Origin: Tolypothrix campylonemoides VB511288
Lineage (GTDB): Bacteria; Cyanobacteriota; Cyanobacteriia; Cyanobacteriales; Nostocaceae
Assembly (NCBI GenBank): GCA_000828075.3
Contig: JXCB02000023.1
Location: 186,001 to 250,000, forward strand
Direction of reading: 5' to 3'
DNA length: 64,000 nt
Numbering within the stretch: the first letter of the stretch is position 1; every line of letters begins with the position of its first letter. The notes under the pieces are model-generated. The model was given only the letters and a program-made list of their open reading frames with translations, ran no database searches and had not been told where the DNA came from. The position numbers were made by a program, and so were the translations under genes. Positions 47,009 through 57,322 of the stretch are shown here, piece by piece.

Positions 47009-48187
47009 TTAATATCGAAAAATTGCTGCAACAGGTGTGCTATATGGCACTTGTTCTGCGGGAACGGCGTAGACCGTACCACCGTTTAACAAGGTATGAG
47101 CAGCAACAAGATCCAACAAATCTTCATCGCCAGCTTCTTCTTCTTGGTGCAAATAAACGGTTTCTGAGGTCGGGTCAAACAATCCCCATTGCTGCTGACC
47201 AACTGCAACCAACAAGGAATCAATTCTTTGGTAATAAGCTGCCGGCACAATTTCCTTGAGTTCGTTGGATGCTTTGCCAGTATTACCGCCAAACAATTCG
47301 TTAAATCGCTCTACAACGTCTTGTTGCGATTTATGGTAGTACGGCTCAACAATCGGCCAAGCTCGTTCGTGTAGTTCTTGTGCGCTGAGAATCTCTTGAT
47401 TCCCACTGATAGCTTCTTCGATTAAATGCTGGTAAGTATTTGCCTCTCTGTAAAGAGGCAACAAGTACTCTACCCCAGCCAGCATCAAAGGCGCTGTTTG
47501 GTTTCGCAATTTCTCTTCTAATGCGCCATTAACAGCGTGAAAGAATTGCACGATGCGTTTCTGGCGTTCGTCCCTGTCGGGACTACCCTGCCCGTGAAAC
47601 GCACCCGGCTGTGCCCCTGTGAAAGAATTGGCGGTTCCGCCTTTGGATGTAGCAATTCGGAACTGACCGTCTTTGGCAGTCTCATCATAGTTGAGAGCTT
47701 CATCCAGACTTTTAGGCATATTTTCCACCTCTACCTCTTGGATGCTGTAGCGTGTTCCCTCAAAAAACCGCACATCCTTTTGACTGAGAGCCAAGAGGTA
47801 GAAACGCCCATCGCCATTTAAAATCGGCAGTAGTGGCTTAATGTGAAATCGGTCTGTTACCACAACCAATTCGTCAAATTCGTGAGGCAGGGTATAGTAG
47901 CGAAAAATATCTTTAGAAATAAAGACTGCCAGTCCTTGCTCTCCGATTTGTTCCCAGAAATCCGGACGATCCAGTCCATGGGCTTTTGCTAGCAATGCAA
48001 CGGCATCGTTATGCTCAACACCTGCATCCATTAAGCGAGCTTCAGCGTCTTTAATCAAATTCTTAAACCGAACAGGGTCTTGTCGAACTTCTGGTCCGGC
48101 TGGGTGCATTGGCATATAAATTGAAACAGAATTTTGTCTTGGCTGTTCTAGTAGTGTTTTTATTTCCTCTCTAGAAATTAATGTCAT
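47009..48187 (-). CDS. BaeRF family 7 (archaeo-eukaryotic release-factor-like) protein
   Basis: 392 residues from ATG 48187. N-terminal SREEIKTLLEQPRQNSVSIY then MPMHPAGPEVRQDPVRFKNL is typical of bacterial eRF1-like BaeRF7 proteins; the central and C-terminal regions (FHAVNGALEEKL, GVEYLLPLYREANTY, AAHTLLNGGTVYAVP) fit the eRF1 domain 2/3 fold. These are predicted to act on stalled ribosomes or stress RNAs. Function unproven. Monocistronic. Confidence 0.72.
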   Translation of the reverse strand: MTLISREEIKTLLEQPRQNSVSIYMPMHPAGPEVRQDPVRFKNLIKDAEARLMDAGVEHNDAVALLAKAHGLDRPDFWEQIGEQGLAVFISKDIFRYYTLPHEFDELVVVTDRFHIKPLLPILNGDGRFYLLALSQKDVRFFEGTRYSIQEVEVENMPKSLDEALNYDETAKDGQFRIATSKGGTANSFTGAQPGAFHGQGSPDRDERQKRIVQFFHAVNGALEEKLRNQTAPLMLAGVEYLLPLYREANTYQHLIEEAISGNQEILSAQELHERAWPIVEPYYHKSQQDVVERFNELFGGNTGKASNELKEIVPAAYYQRIDSLLVAVGQQQWGLFDPTSETVYLHQEEEAGDEDLLDLVAAHTLLNGGTVYAVPAEQVPYSTPVAAIFRY

Positions 48188-48456
48188 GCGAATCCCTCGT
48201 ATTAACGTGAGTAGAAATTCCAAACAAAACCGCTGATATATTCAACGGTTCTATGGGAAATTTCTCATTTGACTATTTGATCTGGATTTATTTCACGTTA
48301 ATCAAGATTAAGTTTCATCTTTCTTATGGTAGGAAATCTGGGCATGATTTTTGTTCATATAGGGTGTAGGGCTGAAAAAAATTCAAAATTAGGAGTTTGA
48401 ATTTATTATTCATTAACATCCTTACACCCATGTAGCTTATGCTCACCGGAGACTGG

Positions 48457-49128
48457 TCATTCAACATTAGGCGTATTTGGGTTAATACGTTTTGAGTTCC
48501 TTCTTATGTTGTTTTCTCCTTGCTTAACAAAACCTAAAGTCACTCGTTTCATAATCCAATGCAGACCGACAAGTATGCCAAAGGTAATAGCAATAATCAC
48601 CAGAGGCTGTTTGCCAAGAATGTCCTCTATTCCTTTAGTCAGTACAGCATCTGGTTGAGTCACAAAATCCCAGCTGTTAAAACGTAAGAAACGTCCCCAA
48701 TAAATACCAACGGCACACAGAGCGTGGGTAATTAACTCAACCCACAAAATCCATTGACTCTTACCGATGCGATGTAAATAATAACCTAAATTAATTAATG
48801 ATATAACGTAAGCTTCAAATCCAGCAAAGATAACTAGCACATACAACGGGATAAGTACAAGAGTTATCATCCACACGGATTGAATTGTACGAATATCGTC
48901 TATAAGGTGAATGATATCAGTCAGCAGGTAAGGCGCATTCGGTAAAAAAGCATAGAAAACTATAAATCCCAACCACCAAACCCAAGACCGTCCGCGCCTG
49001 TTGCGAAACAACCAAACGCTCAAAGCCAAAGGTATAAAAGCTAGAAATAAGTTCCAAGTCATCCAACGCATATTAATTTGCAAGACTTGCACGACTCTAG
49101 CTATCAATTCAATGAGTTCTGCTTTCAT
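48457..49128 (-). CDS. DUF1361 multi-pass membrane protein
   Basis: About 223 residues from ATG 49128; six or seven predicted helices. FYAFLPNAPYLLTDIIHL and GRFLRFNSWDF are the DUF1361 signature motifs. The upstream 24 codons of the open frame have no coding look. Function unknown. C-terminal tail is basic and polar. Confidence 0.8.
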   Translation of the reverse strand: MKAELIELIARVVQVLQINMRWMTWNLFLAFIPLALSVWLFRNRRGRSWVWWLGFIVFYAFLPNAPYLLTDIIHLIDDIRTIQSVWMITLVLIPLYVLVIFAGFEAYVISLINLGYYLHRIGKSQWILWVELITHALCAVGIYWGRFLRFNSWDFVTQPDAVLTKGIEDILGKQPLVIIAITFGILVGLHWIMKRVTLGFVKQGENNIRRNSKRINPNTPNVE

Positions 49129-49200
49129 AGCTGCTTCCTTGACGATGTGTAAATGATTATGGTTCCCTGTATAGTTATAAGCTAGCTGATTGACAGTCAA

Positions 49201-49538
49201 AACTCCATTGAGTGGTAAAAATGGCTACTAGCCAAATGGTCAATCAAACACGCTAATTCCCTAGTATAGCCAATGTCTAAATCAGAGCTTTACCATAAGG
49301 CTTTAGCCCGAGGAGTGTCAACGCTCATGTATTTTCTGCCTTCGCTGAACAAGCAGTTTATTCATGTCAGGGCGGCTCTTTATCGTCCCTGTAGAGTTGT
49401 GTCAAACCAACCTAACTGTTCAGCATACGCCTTGGCAGTCGGCAAAAGTCACAAGAAAGTCGGAACAAAGTCAGATCCTTAGAGCAGCCAAAACCAATCA
49501 GTGCGTCTACAAGCTGACTCAGGGTTTCTCACTCATCC
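49201..49538. other. Intergenic region with solitary IS605-type right-end motif
   Basis: AAGGCTTTAGCCCGAGGAGT then GTCAA (49298-49321) matches the right-end tail of the element at 2975-3032. No transposase or ORF adjoins it; frames of 69 and 148 codons across it show no family features. The sequence just right of the tail (from about 49322) would be the guide position. Confidence 0.5.
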
Positions 49539-50237
49539 CTAAAGGTCATAACTTGCCCCATTCTCAGCTAACCAGCGCTTGCGCTCAAGGTAATCCGGCA
49601 AAATCCGTTCCACTTTGTCCCAAAAAGTACTTGTATGGTGCGGTTCCATCAAATGCACCAACTCGTGAACCACCAAGTACTCAATCATGGTGCGTGGAAG
49701 CATCGCCACTCGCCAGTGAAAATATAAATCTCCCTTGTGTCCGCATGACCCCCAACGGTAGCCTAACTCGCGCACCTGCACCGAACGGGGAGCAGCACCA
49801 AAACGCTTGACAATAACAGCAATTTGTGTATTTAAAATAGGGCGCAGGCGATCGCCATACCATTTCACAAAACATTCTCTTCCCCGTAGCTGTTCTTCGC
49901 GGTGCAATTCAAAACGGCTTTGGTAAAACTTGAGTGGGGGTTGTCGTTTCACTCCATCTACTAATTTGAGGCGATAGCTGCGTCCTAAGTAGTAAAACCC
50001 TTCACCGCAAACGTATTCTTTAACACCTACTGGTGGATTTAATGACTCTTTTTTTAACAGTTTGCTGTAAATCCAGTAGCGTTTCTCATTGACTATCTTC
50101 TCCAGAGTTTCTATTGGCACTTCTGGAGGTGAAGCTAAGATTAATTGACCGTCACGTTCGACGGTAATACCTACGGTACGACGTTTTGCACTGTGGCGTA
50201 TTTCAAAACTGAGGTCGCCAAAGGTGATTGTTGTCAT
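49539..50237 (-). CDS. YgjP/SprT-like zinc metallopeptidase
   Basis: 232 residues. HELVHLMEPHHTSTFW near residue 190 is the zinc site of the YgjP-like (DUF45) family; RWGSCG and FHWRVAMLP precede it as usual. Overlaps the hsdR stop by 4 bp (ATGA). This protein type is often found directly after type I restriction genes, so an operon role is likely although unknown. Confidence 0.88.
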   Translation of the reverse strand: MTTITFGDLSFEIRHSAKRRTVGITVERDGQLILASPPEVPIETLEKIVNEKRYWIYSKLLKKESLNPPVGVKEYVCGEGFYYLGRSYRLKLVDGVKRQPPLKFYQSRFELHREEQLRGRECFVKWYGDRLRPILNTQIAVIVKRFGAAPRSVQVRELGYRWGSCGHKGDLYFHWRVAMLPRTMIEYLVVHELVHLMEPHHTSTFWDKVERILPDYLERKRWLAENGASYDL

Positions 50238-53200
50238 ACAATTAAACTATCACGATTTCGGCGAGCGAGTTGCACAAGTTTATCGGCTACTATTTCTAAT
50301 TCGTCGTAACTCACGACATCATTATCATCCAAGTAACCTGCTATCCACTTTCGCAAGTCTTCTTGACTGACAAGACTGTCCCAATTCACTCGACGAATAT
50401 CTTGGCGGATGTGTTCGACAATTTCTTGTGTCACTTGGGCAAGTTGGGTTAATTCTTTGGTGGAATGTTCGGCTAAAATATTGAGAAATGGAAGTTGAGT
50501 TTTCGGGTCGAGTCCAGTTTCATCTGTAGAACGACCTGCTTGAATTTCTTGGATATATTGCCACAAGACATTAACTTTTTCTTGCCAATTATCGGCAAAA
50601 GATTCGAGAATCTCTGTTAATTTATCGCTTAATTTTTTGTAATAAACTGGGTCTTCATCGTAATGTACACTAATATGATGACGGGCAGCGAATTCCATTT
50701 CTGCGGCTTGCGCTTTAGTTGAGCGATGGCGTTGAACGTGGGTTTTGAAGTCTAGGGACAGAATATCAATTGGTGGAATTTTCAGGTCAATTCCCTGTGC
50801 TTCAATGTATTGGTCAATTAATGCTCTCACCTTCTCTTTGGCTGTGACTATGTTAAGTTTTTCATCTCGATAAAGGTCAGCAACAGATTTTTTTATGAAA
50901 CCGAGTTTTTTAGCATCCTTTACAAAATTATAGGGATGACGTGCTTCTGGTCGTGGCAGAATGGTATCAAGGGTATCGATGAAGTCTTTCAAGAATTCAT
51001 TGAATTCTACTCTCAGGCGTTCATCTCTGAGTAAGTCTACACAAGTATCTACGTTGTCTATTGTGCAGCCGTTTTGAGTGAAGAAATTGATAACTCGCTG
51101 ATGGCGATCGCGTAATTTGGGTATTTCGTCCGCGATATCAAACCAGGCTGATTCTGTATCTACTTCGTCGTAAATTGCTAAAGCTTCTGCTAGGTTGACA
51201 CCGTAATAATCGACGACTAAGCTATATTTTTTCGTGTCGTTATAAATGCGGTTCACACGAGCGATCGCCTGCAACAATTCATATTCTTTCATTTCCCGGT
51301 CTAAATATAAAACTTGTTCATTTGGGGCGTTAAAACCAACCAACAACATACTTTTGACAATTAAGAAAGCTAGACCATCCTGTTTCGTCGAGTCTGGATG
51401 TACTAAGGATTTTTTGAAGCGTTCAATGCGTGCTTCTTGTTTACTTTTATTCGTCCACTCTTCCCAACTGGGGTCATCGTTTTTGTCTCCAGAGATAATA
51501 ACGCCAAATTCTAAGCGGCGGATGGTTTCCAAATAAGAAAGTGCTTGGGCTAAAAAGCGCGTTTCTTCATTATCAATAGATTCTAAAGCTTCTGGGTCGA
51601 GACTTCGCAGAATGGGGGCACGAGTTTCTAGTTGTTGCACCAGTTCCCGGTGTGCTTCGACAAACGCATCGTAGTAGCGGACAGCAGCGCGACGGGTAGG
51701 GGCGACGACTTGTGCTTTGAAGCCTCCGGGTAGGATACGCTGTATATAGTGGCGCAGCATATTTTTTGCTTTGGCTTTAATCAGTTCGCGTGCTTCTGCA
51801 ACTTGGGTTTTGGTAGCGTATCTCGCTTTAGAATGCGCCCGTTCTTCTGGGGTTTTGTCTGCAAAGATGATTTCAAAAAGTTTATCTAAATCGTCCCCTT
51901 GGGTGACTGCACCCCTTGCTTCTAAACCTTCGTAGAGAATCGGTAAGGTAACACCGTCTTCTTGGGACTGACGGATGTTGTACTGATCGATAAACGAACC
52001 AAAAATTTGTTTGGTGGTTTTTTTGGCAGATTTGACAATGGGAGTACCAGTAAAGCCAATACGGACGCAATTGGGTAAAGCTTCGAGTAAATTGGTGTGC
52101 AGAGTGCTGGCGTGGGAACGGTGCGCTTCGTCAATGAGTACTAGGATATCTTCGGAAAGGTTGAGGCTTTTTGGCATTTTTTCCGGCTGTTCCTCTTCTT
52201 CGGAATCTTCGCCGCCTTTGAATTTCTGAATCATCCCGAAAACTAAGCCTGCACCTGGTTGTTGCAGGTATTGTTCTAGCTTTTTGACTTTTTTCGCTAT
52301 CTGCAAGGGTTCGCCTGTGAGAACAGCAGTATCGGAAAGTTGCTTTTCTAAGTCGGTGCGATCAGTCACGACGACTATCTTAAAGCGGCGTAATTCCGGA
52401 ATGGTGCGGATTTTCCGAATCAGGTAAACCATTGTTAGGCTTTTGCCAGCACCTTGAGTATGCCAGATAATACCACCGCGTTGGTCATCTGTACCGTGTT
52501 GCAAACGGGTTTGATTGTGTAGCAGTCGATCAATTGCTTCTTGGACTGCTCGATATTGTTGGTAACGGGGGACAATTTTAATTGTGCGTCCGCCACTGGT
52601 TTCATATAAGGTAAAGTTCCGCAGGATATCGAGGAGGTTCGCAGGGTTAAGCATTCCGGCGATCAGCATTTGTCGGGTATTTAGTTCGGAAACGCCTAAC
52701 TCTGCGGCTATTTCTGTCTTGGAACGGGGTATGGTATCCTTCCACTCAACGTAATACTCATGGTTTGCACCCACTGCACCCGCTACCGCCCGTCCCCTAG
52801 AAGCGGCTATCATTAACAGGTTGTAATGAAATAGTTTTTCTGCGCCTTCTGGTTGACTGCTATTGCGTTGGTTCGAGTATTGCAACAAGTCATTAATTGC
52901 TGCGGTGATGGGATTATCTAGGTTGGGACTTTTGCACTCAATCACAACCAGGGGGATACCGTTGACGAATAGCACAATATCAGGAACGATAAAACCGCGA
53001 TCGCCTGTTATCCAAAGGGGATCTACTCGGTATTGATTGATTGCCAGAAAGTCGTTATTTTCAGGATGTTCAAAATCAATATAGTGGACGGTGCGCTGTT
53101 TGCCGTCTTTTCCTAAAATGGTAGTGCCAGAAAGCAGTAATTCTGTAGCAGCTTTATTTGCTTCCATGAGTCTTGGTGCTGCTAAACGCTCAAGTTGACT

Positions 53201-53431
53201 CACCACTGCGTTGACTTGGCTATCATCGAGCCAAGGATTACCATTGTCATCTAGGTTGATGCGTTTGATGACTGTTTTCAAGCGTTGGATGAGCAGAACT
53301 TGCTTGAAGTTTTCGCGTTCGGTGACTCGCAAGTCGAACGGATGACCTTCGATATGCTGCCAACCCATGTCACTGAGTTGTTGAATAGTGGGCAGTTCTA
53401 CATGGATATACTCAGGAGTTTGTTTAGACAT
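50234..53431 (-). CDS. hsdR: Type I restriction enzyme subunit R
   Basis: 1065 residues. Nuclease domain at the N terminus with DIVLFVNGIPLVVIECKSPN (about 155-175, PD-(D/E)XK), Walker A GAGKSLTM near 330, DEAH-box LIDEAHRSH near 434, and later helicase motifs (STKQDGLAFLIVKSMLLVGF). It translocates DNA and cuts when the M2S complex has bound an unmodified site. The reading frame is intact. The gene is separated from hsdS by darT and darG. Confidence 0.95.
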   Translation of the reverse strand: MSKQTPEYIHVELPTIQQLSDMGWQHIEGHPFDLRVTERENFKQVLLIQRLKTVIKRINLDDNGNPWLDDSQVNAVVSQLERLAAPRLMEANKAATELLLSGTTILGKDGKQRTVHYIDFEHPENNDFLAINQYRVDPLWITGDRGFIVPDIVLFVNGIPLVVIECKSPNLDNPITAAINDLLQYSNQRNSSQPEGAEKLFHYNLLMIAASRGRAVAGAVGANHEYYVEWKDTIPRSKTEIAAELGVSELNTRQMLIAGMLNPANLLDILRNFTLYETSGGRTIKIVPRYQQYRAVQEAIDRLLHNQTRLQHGTDDQRGGIIWHTQGAGKSLTMVYLIRKIRTIPELRRFKIVVVTDRTDLEKQLSDTAVLTGEPLQIAKKVKKLEQYLQQPGAGLVFGMIQKFKGGEDSEEEEQPEKMPKSLNLSEDILVLIDEAHRSHASTLHTNLLEALPNCVRIGFTGTPIVKSAKKTTKQIFGSFIDQYNIRQSQEDGVTLPILYEGLEARGAVTQGDDLDKLFEIIFADKTPEERAHSKARYATKTQVAEARELIKAKAKNMLRHYIQRILPGGFKAQVVAPTRRAAVRYYDAFVEAHRELVQQLETRAPILRSLDPEALESIDNEETRFLAQALSYLETIRRLEFGVIISGDKNDDPSWEEWTNKSKQEARIERFKKSLVHPDSTKQDGLAFLIVKSMLLVGFNAPNEQVLYLDREMKEYELLQAIARVNRIYNDTKKYSLVVDYYGVNLAEALAIYDEVDTESAWFDIADEIPKLRDRHQRVINFFTQNGCTIDNVDTCVDLLRDERLRVEFNEFLKDFIDTLDTILPRPEARHPYNFVKDAKKLGFIKKSVADLYRDEKLNIVTAKEKVRALIDQYIEAQGIDLKIPPIDILSLDFKTHVQRHRSTKAQAAEMEFAARHHISVHYDEDPVYYKKLSDKLTEILESFADNWQEKVNVLWQYIQEIQAGRSTDETGLDPKTQLPFLNILAEHSTKELTQLAQVTQEIVEHIRQDIRRVNWDSLVSQEDLRKWIAGYLDDNDVVSYDELEIVADKLVQLARRNRDSLIV

Positions 53432-53531
53432 GGTGGCAGTTTTTGAGGAAAGTCACGGCATTTGATAGCGATGTACCTATATAAAGGGTAATCGCTCATC
53501 TATTAACTTGATTCAAATGCTGTTATAACAT

Positions 53532-54581
53532 TTACCTCAAAGTCAGCCAGTTTTGCTCTTGCAAGCGCTGCCAAGCTTTACGAATATGTTCGGGTTTAAA
53601 TAGTTTGCGCTTGCGATCGCTCCACTCATGTATATGAGAAATCGCCTGCTCGCTATCTTGTGCTGGATTGTCGTCTTTGGTTGCAACCCAGTGAACTGTG
53701 GCTAGCAGTTCCATCCCATAAGGCGTTTCAAAACCATATATCAGGTTGCTAACTTGTTCTAAACGCTCCTGGGCATCTGGTTCTGTTTCTAAAAAAGCTT
53801 GTGCTGCTTCTCTACCTTCTGGTAATACATAAATCTCAGCGCTTTCGGCTTTGCTAGTTCCATCCCCATAACCGCGAATGTAATGCCCCTCGATATGTTT
53901 CAAAACATGATTGAGGTTATTCGCGTAGGGACCATATTTCTGTTTTACATAAGGCAGTTTCAACGGTTCCCCAGCTTCTTGCAGGAAATAGGCGAGTTTC
54001 TGGATTTCTAGCTTAGTCAACTCATAACCGGGAATACCGTACAGTTCCAACAGGCGAATGAATAAAGCACGGGCACGAGTCATATTCGGCTTTTTGGTTG
54101 CAACGGGCATTTTTTCCGCTGCTGGTGCGCCTGTTGGCTCAAAAATAATAACCTGCACATCTGGTAGTTGGGCAAAGGCTGATTCTATCAAAGGTTTAAT
54201 CTCTGCCCAATTCAAGCCACCGTTACCGCATCCTAGAGGTGGAATGGCAATTGAGGTAATACCTAATTGCTGCACTTGTTGCACTAAAGCCACCAGCCCA
54301 CTTTTAATATCTTCGATTTTTGATTTGCCTTTCCAGTGGCGCTTGGTGGGAAAATTAATAATGTACCTGGGGTTAAATAGACTACCTGTTGCCACGGTGA
54401 ACATCTGTCCTGGCTGCACTTCCCCAGCGCGACAGGCTTTTTCGTATTGGCGGAAGTTTTCGGGATAGGCTTGCTTGAATTGCAAGGCGATACCTTTGCC
54501 CATGACACCGACACAATTAACGGTGTTTACTAGGGCTTCGGCATTTTCTTCTAATAGGTTGCCTTGCTTAAACTCAATCAT
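53532..54581 (-). CDS. darG: DarG-type macrodomain antitoxin
   Basis: 349 residues. The N-terminal macrodomain (1 to about 155) shows VNTVNCVGVMGKGIALQFK and IPPLGCGNGGLNW, motifs of DarG that remove ADP-ribose from thymidine in DNA. The C-terminal part (about 170-349, LELYGIPGYELTKLEIQKLA) is the second DarG domain that neutralises the toxin. Directly downstream of darT, 53 bp apart. Confidence 0.9.
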   Translation of the reverse strand: MIEFKQGNLLEENAEALVNTVNCVGVMGKGIALQFKQAYPENFRQYEKACRAGEVQPGQMFTVATGSLFNPRYIINFPTKRHWKGKSKIEDIKSGLVALVQQVQQLGITSIAIPPLGCGNGGLNWAEIKPLIESAFAQLPDVQVIIFEPTGAPAAEKMPVATKKPNMTRARALFIRLLELYGIPGYELTKLEIQKLAYFLQEAGEPLKLPYVKQKYGPYANNLNHVLKHIEGHYIRGYGDGTSKAESAEIYVLPEGREAAQAFLETEPDAQERLEQVSNLIYGFETPYGMELLATVHWVATKDDNPAQDSEQAISHIHEWSDRKRKLFKPEHIRKAWQRLQEQNWLTLR

Positions 54582-54634
54582 CTCCCAGCGCCGCCTATTC
54601 AGTACACAAGTACTATCTTGTTTATTTTATCGTT

Positions 54635-55264
54635 TTAGTAGTACCAACTAGAGTAAACCCTAACTGGGGTCTGACAATTAAATTTTTGTAAGATTTCTCT
54701 AACCTGTTCTGCAATTATGCTGTTTTTAACAGCAATCTTTGTTATCAAGGTCCAAGGTAAGAATTCATGCACCAAAAACTCAGCTTGTCTCCTCCGACTT
54801 CTATCGCCATCTTCTTGTGTATCTGCCCAGTAAGTTTCTTCCATGATTTTCCAATCAATCACAGATTCTAAATCTTCTAAGCTATCATAAAATTCGGACA
54901 ATGCTATAACTGCATGACCATCAGTAAAAGCAAAAGTCAAATTGTTAGCTGCTATTGCTTCTACTTCAGAAACCAAATAAATTACTAGCTCTTGTCCTTC
55001 ACAATAGCTTTTTACTCCTCCTTTATGAATGGCGTAAAGCATAGGAGAGCGCGGAGCAAAATAAAACGGTACATAATCAGGTAAAAATCCACCTGCACTA
55101 CAAGTAACCTGCTTCCTAGCTCGCCTTTCCTGTATGTGTGTATGAGCAATATCAAGGTAGTTAATTCGCTGTTGTTTTAGCCTACTATTCGCTATTAATC
55201 CACCTGAATTGAGGATGGAAGGTAAATTTTTAATGGGGGTAATGTGATAAATAGGCGTAGGCAT
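54635..55264 (-). CDS. darT: DarT ADP-ribosyltransferase toxin (DUF4433)
   Basis: 209 residues. YHITPIKNLPSILNSGGLIA at the start and RRRQAEFLVHEFLPW near the C terminus (with the catalytic Glu) are DarT family motifs. DarT modifies thymidine in single-stranded DNA. It is upstream of darG as in known pairs. Inserted between hsdS and hsdR on the same strand. Confidence 0.9.
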   Translation of the reverse strand: MPTPIYHITPIKNLPSILNSGGLIANSRLKQQRINYLDIAHTHIQERRARKQVTCSAGGFLPDYVPFYFAPRSPMLYAIHKGGVKSYCEGQELVIYLVSEVEAIAANNLTFAFTDGHAVIALSEFYDSLEDLESVIDWKIMEETYWADTQEDGDRSRRRQAEFLVHEFLPWTLITKIAVKNSIIAEQVREILQKFNCQTPVRVYSSWYY

Positions 55265-55310
55265 TAGGTTATTTTGTTGTTAGGACTTACAAATCACTTA
55301 TATTCTGAAA

Positions 55311-56660
55311 TTATTGAATTGCATTGACTCGCACTTTGCCAGTTAATAAGTCGTGCATCAGTCCTTGTTTTTGGAGTTTGAGCTTGTTGAGGTAGGCTTC
55401 TTCTTTGCGGATGCGCGAGTTGTGACTACTGATGATTTTTACAATGGCATCTTGTTCTTTAGGTTGAGGACATGGAACAGGTATACTAGCAATATCTTCA
55501 CTAGAAACTCCTGATACAGCAACTTGCCTGATTAAAGGTAAACGCAGCCTAAAACCTGCATCACTATTGAGAAAGTGATTAGCAAAAATAGGACGTAATT
55601 TATCAGTAGATAATCTGACACGAATAATTGATGACTCAAAGGTAGTTGCTTCAGGAAGTTCAGACACTAAAGAACAACGACCAGCACCTTCTAAATTTAA
55701 GGAACGACGAGCAAAAACTAAATCTCCTGGCTCTAACCTATAACGCTCTAATTCATTAGGGTTCACTTCTACACGAGCAGCATCAGATACATCGATTGTT
55801 AACCCTCTGAACATCTGAGGCATATGAATCATTAAAGCGCCTCGACCATAGAATTTAGCAGGTTTATATAGTCCATTACGTGCTGGAATCGCGTAAAAAT
55901 CAGAAAGTTTGCCAACTTCCCAATCTTTCGGAATTCGTCCCAGTAGCGAATCTTTAAACTCTTCAGGATGCGCCTCTGGATCTCTCAAATGTCCATTCTC
56001 ATCTAACCCGCGTGTGAGCAAGTCGTGCAGCAGTCCAGCTTTGATTTGTTTAAGTTTTGTAATGAGGGAGGACGTGCGGGCGATCGCATCATCCACCGTG
56101 TCCAGAATTTCAGCAATACAAGCACGTTCATGTGGTGGAGGGAAAGGAATTAAAAAGGCACGAAGCTGTTGGTAATTCAACCCTTCACGATTTCCACCTG
56201 CGTTTAGTCGGTCAATCTGAGATTGTCCAATGTGGGATGCAAGTACAGATGACAAAAAAATTGCGTCTTCGCGGTTGGTGTTGGGTAGGCGGATTGCACA
56301 AACGTGCTGATTAACATTAGTTGTACCAAGTCCTTCAGGAACAGGACAGCAGCGCCCTATTGATGCACCAGTGATATTTATAAGAACATCATGCGCGAAT
56401 ACTTCACTACGTTTCATGCTTTCATGTGTTCTTGCATCTATATATGCAACATCATCCAACAATAACCCATTAAAGGTAACATTTTGACTACGAATAAATA
56501 AAATTCCCTCTCTTTTGTATACATTGCTTCCGCCTCTAGGAGTTATGCCACTACCTACATGAACAGCAATTTCATCAATAGAAACAGCATCCCAATCTCT
56601 CGGAATCCTCCCAACAGGCGAATCCTTAAACTCCTCAACCTTAACCAAAACCTCACGCAT
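55311..56660 (-). CDS. hsdS: Type I restriction-modification specificity subunit S
   Basis: 449 residues. Two target-recognition domains: the first between about 20 and 185 (SIDEIAVHVGSGITPRGGSN) and the second between about 240 and 410. They are separated by a conserved helix (IARTSSLITKLKQIKAGLLH). Sequence DLLTRGLDENGH marks the repeat junction, and KLKLQKQGLMHDLLTGKVRV the terminal helix. The frame is intact. Recognition specificity cannot be predicted here. Confidence 0.9.
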   Translation of the reverse strand: MREVLVKVEEFKDSPVGRIPRDWDAVSIDEIAVHVGSGITPRGGSNVYKREGILFIRSQNVTFNGLLLDDVAYIDARTHESMKRSEVFAHDVLINITGASIGRCCPVPEGLGTTNVNQHVCAIRLPNTNREDAIFLSSVLASHIGQSQIDRLNAGGNREGLNYQQLRAFLIPFPPPHERACIAEILDTVDDAIARTSSLITKLKQIKAGLLHDLLTRGLDENGHLRDPEAHPEEFKDSLLGRIPKDWEVGKLSDFYAIPARNGLYKPAKFYGRGALMIHMPQMFRGLTIDVSDAARVEVNPNELERYRLEPGDLVFARRSLNLEGAGRCSLVSELPEATTFESSIIRVRLSTDKLRPIFANHFLNSDAGFRLRLPLIRQVAVSGVSSEDIASIPVPCPQPKEQDAIVKIISSHNSRIRKEEAYLNKLKLQKQGLMHDLLTGKVRVNAIQ

Positions 56661-56684
56661 ACCCCAACCCCTGCAAAAACTCCC

Positions 56685-57284
56685 TCAAATCTGAACACCT
56701 TGAGATAAAATACCCAAAATCTTATTGATCTCCTTAATATAATAATTATTCAAATCAATAAACACATCACAGCCTTCTAACTTCAAAAACTTCCAAATAT
56801 CCCCCGTTGTTACTGCACCATAAATAGTTTTAATTTCATTTCCTTCTTCTTGGTTAAACAATTGTGCTGCCAACATTGCTGCTGCACATTGACCTAATCC
56901 GCCTTTAATATTTTCATTTTTTGCTTCTACAATAATCACGACAGGTGCATTAATTGTTAATTGCTCTTTAGAACGACTGATGAGAAAATCACAATAACCA
57001 TTCAATCCTTTCTCAGCATCAACATTAAAATCTGTTCCGGAAAATAAACTAATCTGATAATTAGCCTGACGTCTCACCTCTAATAATATTGGGGTAATAA
57101 TCATTTCGGAACGTGCTTTTTCGGTATTAATTGCTAAAGCAAGTTCAGCAGTTTCTTCTAAAGTCGTTGTTAGCTTATCACTGACTTGTACAGGTTCTAC
57201 GTTGGCGAATAAATCAATTTCTTCATCAATACGAATGTTGAAACTCTTTTTAAATTTACTTAATGTAAAGTCACTATAAGCCAT
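56685..57284 (-). CDS. PD-(D/E)XK-like protein in the RM operon
   Basis: 199 residues from ATG 57284. [20 protein letters not shown] then the core [20 protein letters not shown] (E-x-K), followed by helix [11 protein letters not shown]. The DXn(E)XK pattern suggests a nuclease-fold protein; the role is unknown. It lies between the antitoxin-like gene and hsdS with 25-30 bp gaps, so it belongs to the operon. Confidence 0.65.
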   Translation of the reverse strand: MAYSDFTLSKFKKSFNIRIDEEIDLFANVEPVQVSDKLTTTLEETAELALAINTEKARSEMIITPILLEVRRQANYQISLFSGTDFNVDAEKGLNGYCDFLISRSKEQLTINAPVVIIVEAKNENIKGGLGQCAAAMLAAQLFNQEEGNEIKTIYGAVTTGDIWKFLKLEGCDVFIDLNNYYIKEINKILGILSQGVQI

Positions 57285-57322
57285 TGTTAACACCTCAACT
57301 TATATACCAATACGGTTGGTGA

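Noticed and set aside
49364-49810. 148-codon rightward frame overlapping the YgjP-type gene
   Set aside because: It is antisense to the metallopeptidase gene for about half its length and has no recognisable features.
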